Shown: piece after piece, positions 24,222-33,624 of the stretch
Layout: every line of letters begins with the position of its first letter
Numbering within the stretch: position 1 is the stretch's first letter
Assembly: GCF_014174355.1 (NCBI RefSeq)
Contig: NZ_JABEQF010000003.1
Location: forward strand, 124,001-188,000
Direction of reading: 5' to 3'
Length of the DNA: 64,000 nt
Source of the DNA: Gluconacetobacter azotocaptans
Lineage (GTDB): Bacteria > Pseudomonadota > Alphaproteobacteria > Acetobacterales > Acetobacteraceae
The notes under the pieces: model-generated
What the model saw: only the letters and a program-made list of their open reading frames with translations
What the model was told of the DNA's origin: nothing
Database searches by the model: none
Position numbers and translations under genes: made by a program

Positions 24222-27200
24222 TTATTTCTCCTGACCGGACGGAAACGAGGCCCCGGACGGCGGCGCGTGCGGATCCGTCCGGTCCTTGATCCGGGTCACC
24301 CGGAACAGCCGCAGCACCAGAACGAAGAACAGCGGCACGAAATAGACGGCCAGCAAGGTCGCCGACAGCATGCCGCCGACCACGGCGGTGCCGATGGCGA
24401 CACGCGCGCCCGACCCGGCGCCGGTCGAGATGGCCAGCGGGAACACGCCGCAGACGAAGGCGATGGACGTCATCAGGATGGGGCGCAGGCGTTCGCGCCC
24501 GGCCTTCACCACGGCCTCGAGCAGGTCGTCCCCGGCCTCGAAGAACGCCTTGGCGAATTCCACGATCAGGATGGCGTTCTTGACCGCCAGCCCCACGGTG
24601 GTCAGCAGGCCGACCTGGAAATAGACGTCGTTCGCCAGTCCCCGCGTCAGGGTCGCCACCAGGGCGCCCAGCACGCCCAGCGGGATGACCAGCAGCACCG
24701 CGAAGGGAATCGCCCAGCTTTCGTACAGGGCCGCGAGACAGAGCAGGATGACGGTCGCGGCCAGGGCATAGAGCGGCGCGGTGGACGAACCGGAGGCCAT
24801 CTGTTCGAACGACAGACCAGTCCATTCGTAGCCGATGCCCGGCGGCAGCTTGGCCAGCGCTTCCTGGATGGCGGTGACGGCGGTGCCGGTGCTGTAGCCC
24901 GGCGCCGGCTGGCCCAGGATTTCGAACGCGTTCAGCCCGTTGTAATCCTCGACCTTCTGCGGGCCGACGATCCATTTGCCGGACGCGAAGGCGTTGAACG
25001 GCACCAGCCCGTTCGTCGCGTTACGCAGGTACCATTTATCCAGGTCGCCGGGCAGCATGCGGGCATCGGGCTCGCCCTGGATGTAGACCTGTTTCACCCG
25101 GTCGTCGCGCATGAACTGGTTGACGTAGATCGAGGCCAGCGCGCCCTGGATGGTGATGTTGATCTCGGCATTGGTGATGCCCAGCGCGTTCGCCTTCTCG
25201 CGGTCGATATCCAGAAGGTACTGGGGCGCGTCCTCCATGCCGTTGGGGCGCACCGCCACCAGACGCGGGTCCTTCGCGGCCGCCATCAGGATCTGGTTGC
25301 GGGCGGCCAGCAGCTTGTCATGCCCCAGATGCCCGCGGTCCTCCAGTTCCAGGTCGAAGCCGGTCGCGTTGCCCAGTTCCAGCACCGCCGGCGGGTTGAT
25401 GGCGAAGATCTGCGCCTCGGGGTCGCCCCAGAAATGCATCATCACCCGCATGGCCACGGCCGAGGACGTGCGCGCCGCCCCCGGACGGACGTCCCAGTCC
25501 TTCAGCCGGATGAAGAACGCGCCGGCGTTCTGGCCCTGCCCCGCGAAGTTGAAGCCGTTCATCGAGAAGACCGAGACGACGTTGTCGCCCTCGGATTTGA
25601 GGATGTAGTCGGTGACCTTGCGGTTGATCGCGGCCGTCTGCTCCTTGGTCGAGCCCGGCGGCGTGGTCACCTGGCCGAACACCAGCCCCTGGTCCTCGTC
25701 CGGCAGGAAGCCGCCGGGGATACGGGTGAACAGGAACACCGTCAGGCCGGTGACCGCCACATACAGCACCAGCGACAGCACCGAGCGCTCCAGCATCCAG
25801 CGGATGCCGGACTGATAGCCCCGGTTCGTGCGGTCGAACGTGCGGTTGAACCAGCCGGCCGGCCCGTGCGTCTTCTCGTGCGTGCCGGGCTTGAGCATCG
25901 TGCCGCACAGCGCCGGCGTCATGATCATGGCGACCAGGACCGACAGCCACATGGCGGACACGATGGTGACCGAGAACTGGCGGTAGATCACGCCGGTGGA
26001 CCCGCCGAAGGCCGCCATCGGCAGGAACACCGAGGTCAGCACCAGCACGATGCCGACCAGCGCGCCCGAGATCTCATCCATCGACACGCGCGCGGCTTCC
26101 TTGGGCGACAGCTTCTTTTCCGCCATCACGCGCTCGACGTTTTCCACCACGACGATGGCGTCATCGACCAGCAGGCCGACGGCCAGCACCATGGCCAGCA
26201 TGGTCAGGGTGTTGATGGTGAACCCCAGCGCCGCCAGCACCCCGAACGTGCCCAGCAGCACCACCGGCACGGCAATGGTCGGGATCAGGGTCGCGCGGAA
26301 GTTCTGCAGGAACACCAGCATCACCAGGAACACCAGGCCGATGGCCTCGAGCAGGGTGATGACGACCTCCTTGATCGACAGCACGATGAAGGGTTCGGTA
26401 TCCAGCGGATAGACGACCTTCAGCCCCGGCGGGAAGAATTTCGACAGCTGGTCGATCTCGGCGCGCACGGCGGTTTCGGTCGTCAGCTGGTTCGCCCCGG
26501 GCGCCAGCTTCAGCGCCATGCCGACCGTGGGCTTGTTATTGTAGTACGAACTGACGGTGTAGCTCTGCGGCCCCAGTTCGACCCGCGCCACGTCGCGGAT
26601 ACGCACCTGCGAGCCGCCCTGCTCCACATGCAGCAGGATGGCGCCGAATTCCTCGGGCGAGGTCAGGCGGGTCGGGCCGATGATGGTGGCGTCCAGGCGC
26701 GCGCCGGGCTTGGCGGGCAGGCCGCCGATCTCGCCGGACGAGACCTGGATGTTCTGGGCCTGGATCGCCGCCTGCACGTCATTGATGGTCAGGCCGTACT
26801 TGAACAGCTTGCCGGGGTCCAGCCAGATACGCATCGCGTATTCCGAGCCGAACAGCGTATGGTCGCCCACGCCCGAGACGCGGCTGATCGGGTCGGAGAC
26901 GTTCGACGCCACGTAATCGGCGATGTCGAAGCCCGACATGGACCCGTCGGTCGAGATGAAGGCCAGGACCAGCATGAAGTTCTTGACCGCCTTGGTGACG
27001 GTCAGGCCCTGGGCCGTGACCTCGGCCGGCAGGCGCGGCTGGGCGAGCTGCAGCTTGTTCTGCACCTGGACCTGGGCGATGTCGGGATTGGTTCCCTGCT
27101 CGAACGTCAGGTCGATTTCCATCTGCCCGCTGGCATAGGACTGCGCCGAGACGTACTCGAGGTGGTCCAGCCCGTACATCTGCTGCAGGATGGGCCGCAC

Positions 27201-27383
27201 GACGGTGTTGTTGACCGTTTCGGCCGACGCGCCGGGATAGGTGACGCTGATGGCGATCTGCGGCGGCGCGATGGAGGGGTACTGGGCGATCGGCAGGCGG
27301 AAGACCGAAACGGCGCCGACCAGCATGATGACCAGGCCGATGACCCATGCGAAGATGGGCCTGTCGATAAAGAAACGCGACAT
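24222..27383 (-). CDS. RND multidrug efflux pump, inner-membrane component (HAE1, AcrB/MexB-like)
   Basis: 1053 residues, full length for the family. It begins MSRFFIDRPIFAWVIGLVIM, has the proton-relay Asp pair in GLLVDDAIVVVENVER (TM4, about 405-410) and the relay Lys in GLAVKNAILIVEFAK (TM10, about 935), plus two large periplasmic loops. The trimer exports drugs, dyes or metabolites by proton antiport. Order MFP-RND-OMP with 6- and 4-base gaps makes a complete operon. It is controlled by the divergent TetR gene and its twin operators. Substrates cannot be read from sequence. Confidence 0.95.
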   Translation of the reverse strand: MSRFFIDRPIFAWVIGLVIMLVGAVSVFRLPIAQYPSIAPPQIAISVTYPGASAETVNNTVVRPILQQMYGLDHLEYVSAQSYASGQMEIDLTFEQGTNPDIAQVQVQNKLQLAQPRLPAEVTAQGLTVTKAVKNFMLVLAFISTDGSMSGFDIADYVASNVSDPISRVSGVGDHTLFGSEYAMRIWLDPGKLFKYGLTINDVQAAIQAQNIQVSSGEIGGLPAKPGARLDATIIGPTRLTSPEEFGAILLHVEQGGSQVRIRDVARVELGPQSYTVSSYYNNKPTVGMALKLAPGANQLTTETAVRAEIDQLSKFFPPGLKVVYPLDTEPFIVLSIKEVVITLLEAIGLVFLVMLVFLQNFRATLIPTIAVPVVLLGTFGVLAALGFTINTLTMLAMVLAVGLLVDDAIVVVENVERVMAEKKLSPKEAARVSMDEISGALVGIVLVLTSVFLPMAAFGGSTGVIYRQFSVTIVSAMWLSVLVAMIMTPALCGTMLKPGTHEKTHGPAGWFNRTFDRTNRGYQSGIRWMLERSVLSLVLYVAVTGLTVFLFTRIPGGFLPDEDQGLVFGQVTTPPGSTKEQTAAINRKVTDYILKSEGDNVVSVFSMNGFNFAGQGQNAGAFFIRLKDWDVRPGAARTSSAVAMRVMMHFWGDPEAQIFAINPPAVLELGNATGFDLELEDRGHLGHDKLLAARNQILMAAAKDPRLVAVRPNGMEDAPQYLLDIDREKANALGITNAEINITIQGALASIYVNQFMRDDRVKQVYIQGEPDARMLPGDLDKWYLRNATNGLVPFNAFASGKWIVGPQKVEDYNGLNAFEILGQPAPGYSTGTAVTAIQEALAKLPPGIGYEWTGLSFEQMASGSSTAPLYALAATVILLCLAALYESWAIPFAVLLVIPLGVLGALVATLTRGLANDVYFQVGLLTTVGLAVKNAILIVEFAKAFFEAGDDLLEAVVKAGRERLRPILMTSIAFVCGVFPLAISTGAGSGARVAIGTAVVGGMLSATLLAVYFVPLFFVLVLRLFRVTRIKDRTDPHAPPSGASFPSGQEK

Positions 27384-27389
27384 GGACGA

Positions 27390-28556
27390 TTATCCCGCCT
27401 TCTGCCCCTGGGGGGCATCCGTTTGTGCGACCTCGCTGGGATTGACGGTGTCGCCGGGGTGAATTTTCTGCAGGCCGCTGACGACGACCTGTTCGCCGGG
27501 CTTCAGCCCCGCGGTCACGATCCAGTCGGTACCGACGGCCGGCCCCGTGGTGACGGGGCGGATCGACACCTTCTTGTCCGCGCCGACGACCATGACGATG
27601 GGGTCGCCGTGCGGGGTGCGTGTCACCGCCACCTGCGGCACGCGCAGGGCGGTGGGATCGACGCCTTCCTGCAATTCGGCGTGCACGTACATCCCCGGCA
27701 GCAGCAGGTGCTCGGGGTTGGGGAACACGGCGCGGACGACGACGGTCGCCGTCGTTTCGTCCACGTTGACCTCGGAGAATTCCAGGCGGCCCTGGGTTTC
27801 GTAGCTGCTGCCATCCTCCAGCGTCAGGCTGACGGTCGCGGCGTCGTCGCCGGCGCGGCTCAGCCGGCCCTGCTTCAGTTCGCGCCGCAGTTCCAGCAGG
27901 CGCGTGGCGGGCAGGTTCACGTCGACATAGATCGGGTCGAGCCGGGTGACGACCGACAGGTTGGAGGTCTGGTTGACGGTCGCCAGCGCGCCCACCGTCA
28001 TCAGCGACCGGCCGATGCGGCCGCTGATGGGCGACAGCACGCGTGTATAGGCCAGATTGACCGCCGCCCCGCTCATGGTGGCGCGGGCCAGGGCGATATC
28101 GGCGTCGGCTTCCCGCGCGGTGGCCAGGGCGTCGTCGTAATCCTGCCGGCTGACGGCATGGGCGCGGGCCAGCGGGCCGTAGCGGTCCAGCCGGGCCTGG
28201 GCCGTAACCCGGGCGGCCTGGGCGCGCAGCAACTGGGCATGCGCCGAATCATAGGTGGCCTGGTACGCGGACGGGTCGATCTGATAGAGTTGCTGGCCCG
28301 CGGTGACGTCCGAGCCTTCGACGAACAGCCGCTTCTGGATGACGCCGTTCACCTGGGGGCGGACCTGCGCGATCTCCACCGCCTCGGTCCGGCCCGGCAG
28401 GTCGGTGGTGAGTTCGACCGGGCTGGCGCGCAGGGTGATGACGCCCACCGCCTGCGGCGGCGGTGCGGGTGGGGCGGCCTTGCGGTCGCAGCCGGCCAGC
28501 GCCAGCGACGCGCCGGCGGCGAGAAGGACGGCACGGAAGGGACGAGGGTGCGTCAT
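27390..28556 (-). CDS. RND efflux periplasmic adaptor (membrane fusion protein)
   Basis: 388 residues. Signal with lipobox ALAGC (Cys23), then a barrel-lipoyl-hairpin-lipoyl-barrel plan: QVNGVIQKRLFVEGSDVTAG is the first lipoyl half, followed by a helical hairpin with QARLDRY. It links pump and outer-membrane channel. ATG 28556 follows a weak site (CAGGG); it is the first gene of the operon and its promoter lies in the operator region shared with the TetR gene. Confidence 0.92.
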   Translation of the reverse strand: MTHPRPFRAVLLAAGASLALAGCDRKAAPPAPPPQAVGVITLRASPVELTTDLPGRTEAVEIAQVRPQVNGVIQKRLFVEGSDVTAGQQLYQIDPSAYQATYDSAHAQLLRAQAARVTAQARLDRYGPLARAHAVSRQDYDDALATAREADADIALARATMSGAAVNLAYTRVLSPISGRIGRSLMTVGALATVNQTSNLSVVTRLDPIYVDVNLPATRLLELRRELKQGRLSRAGDDAATVSLTLEDGSSYETQGRLEFSEVNVDETTATVVVRAVFPNPEHLLLPGMYVHAELQEGVDPTALRVPQVAVTRTPHGDPIVMVVGADKKVSIRPVTTGPAVGTDWIVTAGLKPGEQVVVSGLQKIHPGDTVNPSEVAQTDAPQGQKAG

Positions 28557-28659
28557 TGCGTATATCAACCCTGGAAAAGACGTGGTGCGGCACGAACTGG
28601 GGCACGGGAATTCGTGGGCCAGGCGGCCCCTGAACCAGACCCATGCATAAGCGGCATAT

Positions 28660-28700
28660 GGAAACTGCGTGGTTTTCTTGATCGGAAACTATTTCGTTTC
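28660..28700. promoter_or_regulatory. Twin TetR-type operators of the RND efflux operon
   Basis: Two copies of the same dyad, 24 bases apart: GGAAACTGCGTGGTTTTC (28660-28677) and GGAAACTATTTCGTTTC (28684-28700). Each has GAAAC/GTTT(T)C arms around 6 bases. They lie between the pump operon and the divergent TetR gene. Confidence 0.65.
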
Positions 28701-28766
28701 TAAAATCCGGTCAATGGCCCCCGAGGGGCCCCCCCGCCGAACCAGACGCTACGAGGAGAACCGGTA

Positions 28767-29498
28767 ATGCCCGACATCGGGGCCACGATACCGGCCATGC
28801 CGCCCCCGCCTGCCGACGACGACGCCGCGTGCCAGGAGAAGCGATGCCCGGGGCGACCGCCCGTGCTGGAGGAAGGCGAACGGCGGGACCTGATCATGCG
28901 GGCGGCCTGCAAGGTACTGCACGATCATGGCTACCATTCCGCGTCGATGGACAAGCTGGCGCACGTGTCCGGCATGTCAAAGAAGACGATCTACCAGATG
29001 TTCCCGTCGAAGCACGATTTGTTTCGGAATCTGATTCGCGAACGGCTGTTCGACGGAAAATACACGCCGCTCATCGGCTGCTTCGCCACGCCCGAGGACG
29101 AGCTGGTGGCGATCCTGCTGTCGATCGCCACCAACGTGCTGCAACCCGACCGGATGTGCCTGATCCGCGCCATCGTGGGCGAAATCCGGGATTCACGCGA
29201 AATCCGCAAGATCATGGACAGCATCGAAATCAGCGGCCACAGCAACCAGGTCGAGGCCTGGCTGTCCCGTCAGCAGGCCGCCGGCGGCTATGCGATCGAC
29301 GATGTGGTGGAGTTGGGCCGCGGCCTGTTCGGCATGACCATCGGCAAGATGATCCTGGCGGAACTGTTCCACTGCCGCGAACCGGCCACTCCCGCGGCGA
29401 TCGAGGCCAATATCCGCCGCTGGGTGCGGTTCTTCCTGCGCGGCCTGTCGGGCGAGGGCGCTTGCGCGGGGCACCGGGCGGTGGCGCTTTCCGCGTGA
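28767..29498 (+). CDS. TetR/AcrR-family repressor of the RND pump (predicted)
   Basis: 243 residues. A 35-residue Pro/Asp-rich N-terminal extension, then the HTH (MDKLAHVSGMSKKTIYQMF, about 60-78) and a C-terminal ligand domain of the AcrR_C type (GLFGMTIGKMILAELFHCRE). It is divergent from the MFP gene with the twin operator between them, the standard AcrR/MexR-like arrangement. The inducer is unknown. ATG 28767 was chosen; internal ATG 28797 would remove ten residues of the extension. Confidence 0.87.
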   Translation: MPDIGATIPAMPPPPADDDAACQEKRCPGRPPVLEEGERRDLIMRAACKVLHDHGYHSASMDKLAHVSGMSKKTIYQMFPSKHDLFRNLIRERLFDGKYTPLIGCFATPEDELVAILLSIATNVLQPDRMCLIRAIVGEIRDSREIRKIMDSIEISGHSNQVEAWLSRQQAAGGYAIDDVVELGRGLFGMTIGKMILAELFHCREPATPAAIEANIRRWVRFFLRGLSGEGACAGHRAVALSA

Positions 29499-29818
29499 CG
29501 TCGGCCCGCCCGGCATAGGCATTAATTTTGAGTCAATTTCGCGGGCCATCGGGCGGGGCGTCGTCCTTGACCCAGCAAAGGGCCTAGCCCTTTGGAAACC
29601 CGCGACTTTATAAAACGAATGGGATGCAGGGGCCTTGGCCCTTGCCGGGTTCGGGCAAGGCCCGGCCTTCCAAGCGGGCTTCCGCCCGGCGGGAAAGCGG
29701 CTATCATCGCGGCGATGAGTGCAAGACACGTCCGGAAGGTCGCGATCCGGGCCGCCTGGGCGGCTGGCGACCGGACCCCGGACCGCGAGAACACCGGATC
29801 GACCATGGAGACCGCGCG
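29499..29818. other. Intergenic region with repeat copy 7
   Basis: No gene supported. Most of it is the mosaic repeat at 29573-29691. A 35-codon frame (29715-29822) overlaps the MATE start by four bases but has no ribosome site or recognisable sequence. Confidence 0.5.
29573..29691. repeat. Intergenic mosaic repeat, copy 7
   Basis: AAAGGGCCTAGCCCTTT hairpin plus GGAAACCC, then the ACTTTATAAAACGAATGGGA block, GGGGCCTTGGCCC hairpin, TTGCCGGGTTCGGGC and GGCCCGGCC. The 3' half is nearly the same as copy 1 and the end of copy 10. Confidence 0.85.
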
Positions 29819-31285
29819 GTGACGGGCCGCCCAGCCCGATTCTGTTCCGGCGCCATCATGCGCCATGTGGTGGTCATGGCCGGGACCGGCGCCATCGGGC
29901 TGATGGCCGTCTTCGCGGTCGATCTGCTGAATCTGTTCTATATCTCGCGTCTGAACGACCCGGCCCTGACGGCGGCCATCGGCTTCACCGGGGCGGTCGG
30001 CTATGTCCAGATCGCGGTGTCGATCGGCATGTCGATCGGGCTGGGGGCCGTTACCGCCCGGCAGATCGGCTGCGGCCACCACGAGCGGGCGCGGCGGATC
30101 GCGTCGTCCTTCCTGCTGGTGATGATCGCCACGACCGCGCTCCTGGGCCTGGGCATGCTGCTGTTCTCGGCCCCGATCCTGCATCTGTTCGGCGCGACCG
30201 GACGGGCGGCCGAACAGGCCGGGCGCTATATCCGCATCGTCTCGCCGGGCTTGTGGCTGATCGCAGTGGGCATGGGCTGTTCCAGCCTGCTGCGCGCCGT
30301 GGGCGACGCGCGGCGGTCGATGAACGTCACGCTGGTGGGGGCGCTGGCCTCGGCGGCGCTGGACCCGCTGCTGATCTTCGGGCTGCATCTGGGGCTGGAA
30401 GGGGCGGCGATCAGCACCGTCCTGTCGCGTGGCTTCGTCGCGGCGCTGGGGTTTCATGCCGTCCGCCGGCACGACATGCTGGAATGGCCGGCCGCGCGCT
30501 ACATCCTGTCCGACGCGCGGCTGGTCGGCGGGGTGGCTACGCCGGCCATCCTGACCAACCTGGCGACGCCGATCGGCGGGCTGGTCGTCACCCATGCCAT
30601 GGCCACCTTCGGGCTGGCCGCCGTCGCGGGACAGGCGACGATCGACCGGATCGTGCCGGTGGCCTTCGCCTTCGTCTTCGCGCTGACCGGGTCGGTCGGC
30701 CCGATCATGTCGCAGAATCTCGGCGCCGGGCAGCTGGACCGTGTGCACCAGACGCTGGTCGCGTCGCTGAAGCTGGTGGCGCTGTGCGTCGCGGTCACGT
30801 GGCTGATCCTGCTGCCGGCGCAGAATCTGGTGGTCGCAGGCTTTTCGGCACAGGGCACCACCGCGGCGCTGATCCGCCTGTTCTGCACCTGGACCGTCGG
30901 CGGCTACGTCTTCATCGGCATGCTGTTCGTCGCCAACACGGCATTCAACAATCTGGGTTTCCCGCTGTACTCCACCCTGTTCAACTGGGGGCGCGCGACC
31001 CTGGGCACGATCCCGTTCGTGTGGATCGGCATGCGATACGGGCCATGCGGCGTGCAGATCGGCCAGGTGCTGGGCAGCGTCGTCGTCGGCAGCTGGGCGG
31101 TACTCAGCGCTTTTTCGGTGGTGCGCCGGCTGAAGCCCGGACGGGTGACACCCGGCCTGGCGACCGAACTGCCGGCCCGTACGGCCAAGAGCGCGATGGT
31201 GGAACTGGACGAGCTGGACGAGGAACAGCAGGTCGCCGACGATCTGGCGGACCGTCCCAGCAACCGGACGGCAACGTCAGCCTAG
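29819..31285 (+). CDS. MATE-family efflux transporter
   Basis: 488 residues with about twelve hydrophobic segments in two homologous halves: MRHVVVMAGTGAIGLMAVFAV at the start of the first and LTNLATPIGGLVVTHAMATFG at the start of the second. It exports cationic compounds by Na+ or H+ antiport. GTG 29819 is used, with GGAG eight bases upstream; the first ATG (MRHVVV, 29858) would start right at the first membrane helix. The C-terminal 40 residues are acidic and cytoplasmic (ELDELDEEQQVADD). Confidence 0.9.
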   Translation: MTGRPARFCSGAIMRHVVVMAGTGAIGLMAVFAVDLLNLFYISRLNDPALTAAIGFTGAVGYVQIAVSIGMSIGLGAVTARQIGCGHHERARRIASSFLLVMIATTALLGLGMLLFSAPILHLFGATGRAAEQAGRYIRIVSPGLWLIAVGMGCSSLLRAVGDARRSMNVTLVGALASAALDPLLIFGLHLGLEGAAISTVLSRGFVAALGFHAVRRHDMLEWPAARYILSDARLVGGVATPAILTNLATPIGGLVVTHAMATFGLAAVAGQATIDRIVPVAFAFVFALTGSVGPIMSQNLGAGQLDRVHQTLVASLKLVALCVAVTWLILLPAQNLVVAGFSAQGTTAALIRLFCTWTVGGYVFIGMLFVANTAFNNLGFPLYSTLFNWGRATLGTIPFVWIGMRYGPCGVQIGQVLGSVVVGSWAVLSAFSVVRRLKPGRVTPGLATELPARTAKSAMVELDELDEEQQVADDLADRPSNRTATSA

Positions 31286-31394
31286 CCCGACCCCGGCTGG
31301 GACAAAGCCCTGCCTTCGCGGGCCGGCATACCCCCTTGGGATTATGGTCACGCGCGCACCGCCGCGTCATGCTGCCGTCGCAGGGAGGGGCGTG

Positions 31395-32726
31395 GTGGAC
31401 GGCAATGTGAAACTCGACCGGACGCTTGGCCTGGGGTCCGTCGTTCTATTCGGCCTGGCCTATATGGCGCCGATGATCGTCCTGGGCACCTTCGGCACGC
31501 TGGCCACCGCCAGCCGGGGGACGACGGCGATGTCCTACCTGATCGCGGCGGCGGCGATTTTCCTGACGGCCATGAGCTATTGCGTCATGTCCCGCGTCCA
31601 TCCGGTGGCGGGGTCGGCCTACAGCTATGCCCGGCGGGCGATCGGCCCCGGCATCGGCTTTCTGGTCGGGTGGGCGGTGCTGCTGGACTATATCTTCCTG
31701 CCGATGGTGATCTGGCTGATCGGGGCGGCCTATCTGGCCTTCGCCTTTCCCGGCGTTCCCGGCGGGGTCTGGATCATCGGCTTCATCGTTCTGACGAGTG
31801 CGATCAACATCGTCGGCATCGCCTGCGCGAACCGGGTCAATATCGTCCTGATGCTGGTGCAGATGGCCGTGCTGGCGGCCTTCCTGGGGCTTGCGGCCCG
31901 CTATGTGCTGCTGCTGAACGGTCCGGGCGGGCTGGTGTCGGTTACCCCGTTCTTCACGGCCGGCGTCCCGTTTTCGGCGTCGGTGGCCGGGGCCGCGATC
32001 GCCGCCTATTCCTTCCTGGGCTTCGACGCCGTGACGACCCTGGCCGAGGAAACGCGCGACGCCAGACGGATCATGCCGAAGGCGATCCTGGTCATCGCCC
32101 TGGGCAGCGGGCTGATCTTCGTCCTGTCCGCCTATCTTGCGCAGTTGGCCCATCCCGGAGCGGCGTTCGCCTCGACCGACGCGGCGGCCGCCGAAGTTGC
32201 CCGGGCCATCGGCGGCGATCTGTTCGTGACGGTTTTCCTGGCCACGCTGGTGGTCGCGCAGTTCACCTCGGGCCTTGCCGCGCAGGCCAGCGTCGGCCGC
32301 CTGCTGTACGCCATGGGCCGCGACAGGGTCCTGCCGCCGGCCTTCTTCGGCAGGCTGCATCCGCGCTGGCTGACGCCGGCGTTGAATCTGCTGCTGGTCG
32401 GCGGGATCGGGCTTGCGGCGCTGGCCATGGATGTCGCGACCTCAGCCTCCTTCATCAATTTCGGCGCCTTCCTGGGATTCGCCACCGTCAATCTCTCGGT
32501 GATCGCGCTGTATCTGAAGGGCGACAGGCGCATTCGCGCGCTGGGGGCGCTGGCGGGTGTCGTCGTTCCGGCGCTGGGCGCGGTGTGCGATATCGTCCTG
32601 CTCTGGCACCTCGACCGCCACGCGCGGCTGCTGGGCCTGGCGTGGCTGGCGCTCGGGGTCGCCTATCTGGGTTGCCGGACACGCGGCTTCCGGCGCACGC
32701 CGCCCGACATGGAGTTCGCCGGATGA
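31395..32726 (+). CDS. APC-superfamily amino acid/amine permease
   Basis: 443 residues with twelve hydrophobic segments. TM1 has the unwound GLAYMAPMIVLGTFG motif of APC permeases, and TM6 is FLGFDAVTTLAEETRDARR, as in PuuP-like importers. Substrate is probably an amino acid, polyamine or related amine. Start GTG 31395 follows GGGAGGGG with normal spacing; GTG 31392 is adjacent. It sits next to a LuxR-type regulator and an amidase, suggesting uptake of an amide or amine that the amidase then processes. Confidence 0.87.
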   Translation: MDGNVKLDRTLGLGSVVLFGLAYMAPMIVLGTFGTLATASRGTTAMSYLIAAAAIFLTAMSYCVMSRVHPVAGSAYSYARRAIGPGIGFLVGWAVLLDYIFLPMVIWLIGAAYLAFAFPGVPGGVWIIGFIVLTSAINIVGIACANRVNIVLMLVQMAVLAAFLGLAARYVLLLNGPGGLVSVTPFFTAGVPFSASVAGAAIAAYSFLGFDAVTTLAEETRDARRIMPKAILVIALGSGLIFVLSAYLAQLAHPGAAFASTDAAAAEVARAIGGDLFVTVFLATLVVAQFTSGLAAQASVGRLLYAMGRDRVLPPAFFGRLHPRWLTPALNLLLVGGIGLAALAMDVATSASFINFGAFLGFATVNLSVIALYLKGDRRIRALGALAGVVVPALGAVCDIVLLWHLDRHARLLGLAWLALGVAYLGCRTRGFRRTPPDMEFAG

Positions 32727-32749
32727 GGCGGTCCTCATGCCCGGAACCT

Positions 32750-33538
32750 TCATGCCCAGAACAGGCGGAACAGTTCGGCCTGGCTGGAAATGGCCAGCTT
32801 GGCGTAGATCCGCCGGCGATGGACCTTGACCGTGTTGGGCGCGCACCCAAGCACCGCCGCCAGCGACGGGGTGGAATGGCCCTTCAGGATCAGGGTGACG
32901 ATCTCGGTCTCGCGCCGGGTGAGGCGCTCATGTTCGATCCTGGCTACCGGCCCTGCGCCGTCACATACGCGGCCAGGGGCGAGAAACCAGTGTCTCTGCC
33001 CGAACGCGCAGACGATCGGCGCGACGGAGTGCAGGCGATCCCGTTCCCCGGCGGTGAAGGGGGGCGCGGGGCCAAGGCGGGACAGCGACAGCACGCCGAC
33101 ATGCCCGCCGTCCAGCGGCAGGACGAAGCCGATTTCATCGACGATCCCCGTCGCGGCGTAATGCAGCCGGTAATATTCGGTCTGCGTGAAACTGTCGGGT
33201 GCGCAGTCCCGCATCGCGATCATGCGCGGCTGCCCGTCCGCCCTGACGGCGTCGTGGAACGGGTCCAGCACGAAGGCGCCGGTCAGGTAGCGATCGACGA
33301 TCAACGCGCGGTCCGCCACCAGCCTTTCGCTATACAGATCGAAGGCGCGACCCTCGGGCGAATAGAAAAAGCCGTTCATCATCTGCGACGGCGCCAGCAA
33401 ATCCAGCGCCGCCCTCAGGGCGTCGGGAAAGTCGCGGGTGCCGATCGCGGTGGCGGCCGCGCCCAGGGACGCATTCCAGGCGTGGAAGGACGGGAAGTCC
33501 ACGGGGGAGCCGGCCAGCGGCCCGGGTACCCAATCCAT
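32750..33538 (-). CDS. LuxR-type HTH regulator with GAF-like sensor domain
   Basis: 262 residues. The C-terminal LuxR HTH spans LTRRETEIVTLILKGHSTPS to the end; the N-terminal 190 residues look like a GAF/PAS-like ligand domain and lack the usual acyl-homoserine-lactone pattern as far as I can judge. The gene is convergent with the permease and divergent from the amidase (86 bases between starts), so it probably controls the amidase and perhaps the permease. No synthase gene is nearby. Confidence 0.75.
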   Translation of the reverse strand: MDWVPGPLAGSPVDFPSFHAWNASLGAAATAIGTRDFPDALRAALDLLAPSQMMNGFFYSPEGRAFDLYSERLVADRALIVDRYLTGAFVLDPFHDAVRADGQPRMIAMRDCAPDSFTQTEYYRLHYAATGIVDEIGFVLPLDGGHVGVLSLSRLGPAPPFTAGERDRLHSVAPIVCAFGQRHWFLAPGRVCDGAGPVARIEHERLTRRETEIVTLILKGHSTPSLAAVLGCAPNTVKVHRRRIYAKLAISSQAELFRLFWA

Positions 33539-33624
33539 GAAACGCGCCCCTGTTCCTGCCGCCCCGGGAAAGGGAGCAGACCCGCCCCCCGGAGGCAAGC
33601 CTGCGCTCCTGTCGCGGTGGCGTC

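Noticed and set aside
24153-28703. 1516-codon open frame on the plus strand across the RND operon
   Set aside because: It is antisense to three clearly identified efflux genes; long antisense frames are expected in high-GC genes with biased third positions, and its composition is Arg/Gly/Gln/His-rich without domains.
29715-29822. 35-codon ORF ending in a GTGA overlap with the MATE start
   Set aside because: No ribosome site and no recognisable sequence, and it starts shortly after repeat copy 7; the overlap may be chance.
31286-31340. Possible further mosaic-repeat copy after the MATE gene
   Set aside because: Only short GC-rich similarity (GCCCGACCCCGGC, GGGACAAAGCCC); too diverged to call.
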